From DASXRU01 sp039933315 (GTDB lineage: Bacteria > Acidobacteriota > Blastocatellia > Pyrinomonadales > Pyrinomonadaceae): a DNA stretch of 34,145 nt. Location of the stretch: positions 1 to 34,145 of the forward strand of contig JBDTOI010000022.1 in NCBI GenBank assembly GCA_039933315.1. Reading direction: 5' to 3'. Each line of letters opens with the position of its first letter. Position 1 is the first letter of the stretch. The notes beneath the pieces are model-generated. The model was not told the origin of the DNA. It made no database searches and was given only the letters and a program-made list of their open reading frames with translations. The translations under genes and the position numbers were made by a program. Positions 30,971 through 34,145 of the stretch are shown in pieces.

Positions 30971-32350
30971 TTACTCCTCCACCACCTCAGCCTCCGGCAA
31001 AATGGTGCGCATCTCGAAGATCGAGATCATCGGCAGAAAGCGTATGAACAGGAACAACAGCGCAAAGAACAACCCGATGGTGCCGACGAACATCGACCAG
31101 TCCCAGCCACTGGGCTGATACATGCCCCACGACGAAGGCATAAAGTCGCGGTGCAGGCTGGTGACCACAATCACGAAGCGCTCCAGCCACATGCCTATGC
31201 TAACCACGATGGAGATTAACCAGAGCAGCAAAAGGTTCGAGCGGATGCGCTTGAACCAAAGCAGTTGCGGCGCCAGACCATTGCATAGAATCAAAGCCCA
31301 GTAGTAACCGGCATACGGCCCGTGCATGCGGTTGTAAATCATGTAGCGCTCGTAGGGGTTGCCGCTGTACCAACCGAAAAATGCTTCCATCAGGTAGCCG
31401 TAAGCCACGATCAACCCCGTCGCCAGCATGACCTTTGCCATGTTGTGCATGTGGCGCATGGTGATGAAACTTTGCAAACCGTAAAACTTGCGCAGCGGAA
31501 TCGTCAGAAACAGCACCATGGCAAAGCCCGCATAAATAGCGCCGGCGACGAAGTACGGCGGAAACATCGTCGCGTGCCAACCGGGAATGATGCCGATAGC
31601 AAAGTCGAAACTAACGATGGTGTGCACTGAAAGCACCAGGGGTGTCGCCAGCCCGGCTAGCAGCAAATAGGCCATCTCGTAGCGATGCCAGTGGCGGGCC
31701 GAGCCGCGCCAGCCCATGGCCAGTATTCCGTAGATCATGCGGAAGGCTTTGCTGTTCGCGCGATCGCGCAGCGTGGCAAAGTCAGGAATCAGACCAATGA
31801 ACCAGAACAGCGCGGAGACCGTGGCGTAAGTGGAAACCGCAAACACGTCCCACATCAAGGGACTGCGAAACTGCGGCCAGACGCCCATCGTGTTCGGGAG
31901 GGGGAACAGCCAGTAAGCCAGCCACGGCCGCCCCAGGTGAAACACGGGATACATGCCGGCACACGCGACCGCAAACAACGTCATGGCCTCAGCGAAACGA
32001 TTGATTGACGTGCGCCATTGCTGGCGCAGCAGCAGCAGGATTGCCGAGATCAAAGTGCCCGCGTGACCGATGCCGATCCACCAGACAAAGTTAATAATCG
32101 GCATGGCCCAACCCACGGGTTGGTTGGTGCCGAAGATACCGATGCCAGTAAACACGAGGTACGTGATGGTCATCAGCAGCAACTGGGCCAGCGCAAACGA
32201 GATGGCAAAGCCTATGAACCAGCCAATCGGCGTCTTGCGCTTCAGCACAATGGCGCTGATCTTGTCGGTGACCGAGGCAAAGGTCAGCTCACCGCCAACC
32301 ACCGGCGTGGTCACGTGAATCGATGCTTTGCTATGTGGTTCTTCCGGCAT
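30971..32350 (-). CDS. actC: Alternative complex III subunit ActC (NrfD-like)
   Basis: A 459-residue integral membrane subunit of ACIII of the NrfD/PsrC family, with about ten membrane helices and a soluble N-terminus. It is expected to form the quinol-binding site with the ActB iron-sulphur domain. Features seen include N-F-V-W-W-I-G-I-G-H-A-G-T-L-I-S in helix 2 (conserved His), P-V-F-H-L-G-R-P-W in the next loop, S-V-H-T-I-V-S-F-D-F and the late M-W-L-E-R-F-V-I-V. No cofactor motifs are expected. Its start lacks a clear ribosome site. It is separated from actB by a 260-bp gap occupied by a nested palindrome, long for such an operon. Confidence 0.95.
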   Translation of the reverse strand: MPEEPHSKASIHVTTPVVGGELTFASVTDKISAIVLKRKTPIGWFIGFAISFALAQLLLMTITYLVFTGIGIFGTNQPVGWAMPIINFVWWIGIGHAGTLISAILLLLRQQWRTSINRFAEAMTLFAVACAGMYPVFHLGRPWLAYWLFPLPNTMGVWPQFRSPLMWDVFAVSTYATVSALFWFIGLIPDFATLRDRANSKAFRMIYGILAMGWRGSARHWHRYEMAYLLLAGLATPLVLSVHTIVSFDFAIGIIPGWHATMFPPYFVAGAIYAGFAMVLFLTIPLRKFYGLQSFITMRHMHNMAKVMLATGLIVAYGYLMEAFFGWYSGNPYERYMIYNRMHGPYAGYYWALILCNGLAPQLLWFKRIRSNLLLLWLISIVVSIGMWLERFVIVVTSLHRDFMPSSWGMYQPSGWDWSMFVGTIGLFFALLFLFIRFLPMISIFEMRTILPEAEVVEE

Positions 32351-32380
32351 CTAGCGAATCAATAGTTGCAACCGTTATCT

Positions 32381-32594
32381 AGTCCGCGAAGCGGACGCCT
32401 GAAAATAGCCCAGCACTTCAGTGCTGGGTTTCGAAACACGACGGCTCGCAGTCCGTGAAACGGACGGCTGACCATTCCGGCTCGCCAACTCAATAATCAT
32501 CTTTTCAGTCGTCCGTTTCACGGACTCTATCTGTTCGCTCACTAATCCCAGCACTGAAGTGCTGGGCTATTTTCATTCGTCCGCTTCGCGGACT
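32381..32594. repeat. Triple-nested palindromic element between actB and actC
   Basis: Three pairs of arms are nested around a centre at 32472-32504: 32381-32397 with 32578-32594 (17 bp, exact), 32401-32428 with 32547-32574 (28 bp, exact), and 32450-32471 with 32505-32526 (22 bp, one mismatch). Each arm is itself a small palindrome (gtccgcgaagcggac; agcacttcagtgct; gtccgtgaaacggac). The plan is A-B-C-C'-B'-A', as in the simpler A-B-B'-A' element at 2940-3095. Confidence 0.92.
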
Positions 32595-32610
32595 TACCGT
32601 GCAAAGCACT

Positions 32611-34145
32611 CTACTCAATCTCCTTGTTCGGATTTCGCAGCGCCGACAGGTAAGTCGTCCGCGGGCGTGTGTTTAGTTCCGCCAGCAAAGAGTAATTGCG
32701 CTCTTCGGCCTTCAAACGCGAAACGCGGCTATTCGGATCGTTGATGTTGCCAAAGACAATCGCCTGCGTCGGACAGACTGACTGGCAGGCGGTCACGATT
32801 TCGCCGTCGCGGACTGGCCGTCCTTCGAGTTCGGCATCGATCTTCGCGGTTTGAATTCGCTGCACGCAGTAAGTGCACTTCTCCATCACGCCGCGGCTGC
32901 GCACGGTCACCTCAGGGTTGCGCATCAACTGGTAAAGCGGCTGCTCCCAATCCTGGTAAAGCAGGAAGTTGAAACGGCGTACTTTGTAGGGACAGTTGTT
33001 TGAGCAATAGCGAGTGCCGACGCAGCGGTTGTAAACCATGTCGTTAAGGCCTTCAGCGCTGTGCGCGGTCGCGTGCACGGGACAGACCGGCTCGCAGGGG
33101 GCGTTCTCGCAATGCATGCACGGCACCGGTTGGAAGAAAGGCCCTTCCGGATTGTTCTGATCGCCTTTGAAGTAGGTGTCTACGCGCAGCCAGTGCATCT
33201 CGCGACTGCGCACGATCTGCTCCTTGCCCACAATGGGAATATTGTTTTCTGACTGGCAGGCCACAACGCAGGCGTTGCAGCCCACGCAGCTATTCAGGTC
33301 GATCGCCATGCCCCAGGCGTAGTTCAAGCCATTGCCCTGGTCTTTGTAGTCATACTCCGGATACATGGAACGCTCGCGCAGCTCGTGGTCTTCGTGCACC
33401 TGCTCTTCGCGCAGGTGCTCCTTTTCTTTTACATAATCTGCGAGCGAGCCGGAACGCAGCAGGTCGCGGCCTTCCATATTGAAGTGAGTCTGTGTGCAGG
33501 CGAGCTGATAGACGCCGGGAGCTTTACTGACCTGCAATCCGGTGCCAGACCATGGCGCGTTGGAAGTGCGCAGGTAGTAGGCATCGAATCCCTGTTTGGT
33601 GCCGACACGACCCGCGCGTTTGCGCCCGTAGCCGAGGTGAATCGTGATCACGCCGTCAGGTTGGCCCGGCATAATCCAGGTGGGCACAGTCATTGAGCGG
33701 CCTGAGTAATCCAGCTTCAACTGATCGACGTAGATGTCGCCGCCTTTGCGACCCAGCGTGCTGCCGATTCCCAGTTGCTGCGCCGTGTTCGGGCTGATCA
33801 GTGCAGCGTTGTCCCAGGTGATTTTCGTGAGCGGCTTTGGCAGCTCTTGCAACCAGCCATTGTTGGCAAACCGGCCGTCGTAGATTGTGGGATCAGTGCG
33901 GAAGACGAGTTCATATTGGGAGGCCGGAGCAGACTCTCCACCGGTACTGGATTGAGAAAGACCTCCGGACTGTAGCGAAGGGGTTTTCGGCTGCAGCGCG
34001 CTATTCGGTACAAACCCGTCGTGCAGACACTTGCGCCACCACGATTCAAAGTCGGTTGCGGCGGTTGATGGTGTAATCGCCGGTGCGGCTGCTGCCTTAC
34101 CTCCCGCCGCCGCCGTGCCAGTCCCTGTTGCGACACCGCTGGCCG
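32611..34145 (-). CDS. actB: Alternative complex III iron-sulphur subunit ActB (partial)
   Basis: The reading frame stays open to the window edge, so the N-terminal part is missing. 510 residues are seen of a protein usually near 1000. The visible part begins in the end of the molybdopterin-oxidoreductase-like region (which binds no molybdenum in ACIII), including I-T-W-D-N-A-A-L-I-S-P and a Q-P-D-G-V-I-T-I-H-L-G-Y-G-R block. The NrfC-like ferredoxin domain follows: C-V-G-C-N-A-C-V-V-A-C, C-M-H-C-E-N-A-P-C-E-P-V-C-P, C-V-G-T-R-Y-C-S-N-N-C-P, C-T-Y-C and C-Q-S-V-C-P. This Cys pattern fits the four clusters (three [4Fe-4S] and one [3Fe-4S]) known for ActB. Ala/Gly/Ser/Pro-rich stretches at 33910-34145 look like linkers. 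It is the first visible gene of the respiratory operon; actA should lie beyond the edge. Confidence 0.94.
   Translation of the reverse strand, partial: ASGVATGTGTAAAGGKAAAAPAITPSTAATDFESWWRKCLHDGFVPNSALQPKTPSLQSGGLSQSSTGGESAPASQYELVFRTDPTIYDGRFANNGWLQELPKPLTKITWDNAALISPNTAQQLGIGSTLGRKGGDIYVDQLKLDYSGRSMTVPTWIMPGQPDGVITIHLGYGRKRAGRVGTKQGFDAYYLRTSNAPWSGTGLQVSKAPGVYQLACTQTHFNMEGRDLLRSGSLADYVKEKEHLREEQVHEDHELRERSMYPEYDYKDQGNGLNYAWGMAIDLNSCVGCNACVVACQSENNIPIVGKEQIVRSREMHWLRVDTYFKGDQNNPEGPFFQPVPCMHCENAPCEPVCPVHATAHSAEGLNDMVYNRCVGTRYCSNNCPYKVRRFNFLLYQDWEQPLYQLMRNPEVTVRSRGVMEKCTYCVQRIQTAKIDAELEGRPVRDGEIVTACQSVCPTQAIVFGNINDPNSRVSRLKAEERNYSLLAELNTRPRTTYLSALRNPNKEIE

Overview
The window most likely comes from an Acidobacteriota genome, probably class Blastocatellia. 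This is inferred from the gene content: an alternative complex III plus caa3 oxidase cluster, an Acidobacteria-style VWA protein, secreted S9 peptidases, and a very high load of short palindromic intergenic repeats. It is moderately GC-rich. I see no rRNA, tRNA, CRISPR array, integrase or transposase gene.

Layout. Positions 1-2851 (minus strand) hold a polyamine-type locus: speD, a DUF4178 zinc-ribbon membrane protein, a 58-residue membrane protein not in the usual ORF size range, and the first codons of a further gene cut by the left edge. Positions 3395-11717 (plus strand) hold a row of mostly exported hydrolases: a subtilisin-like protease, an EF-P paralogue with a YeiP/EfpL-type loop, a 1013-residue S9 peptidase, an alpha/beta hydrolase, a class C beta-lactamase-like serine hydrolase and a GNAT acetyltransferase. 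Positions 11951-13116 hold a small unknown gene and ispH. Positions 13166-15430 (minus) hold an FmdB zinc ribbon, a VWA-domain protein and two small unknowns. Positions 15892-19517 (plus) hold a lytic transglycosylase, a double-GAF sigma-54 activator and a Uma2 endonuclease-like protein. Positions 19601-21673 (minus) hold an EamA transporter and an unusual [2Fe-2S] protein, followed by a small zinc-ribbon membrane protein on plus.

Positions 22369-34145 (minus) form one respiratory cluster read right to left: actB (partial), actC, actD, actE, actF, an unknown one-TM protein, SCO, and cytochrome oxidase subunits II, I, III and IV. Alternative complex III oxidises quinol, and its electrons pass by c-type haems to the caa3 oxidase, whose subunit II carries a fused cytochrome c. 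SCO is the copper chaperone for CuA. Subunit I has the YSHPAVY helix VI of A2-type oxidases.

The most unusual feature is the non-coding layer. At least nine distinct inverted or tandem repeat families sit in the intergenic gaps. Several share an ACTTCAGT core inside stems whose sequence differs but whose pairing is kept. Nearly every larger gap of the respiratory cluster holds a different family. Two of these repeats appear to have been co-opted: purine/pyrimidine satellites encode the signal-peptide cores of SCO and ActE, and an identical 26-bp hairpin block abuts coxC and precedes the subunit IV start.
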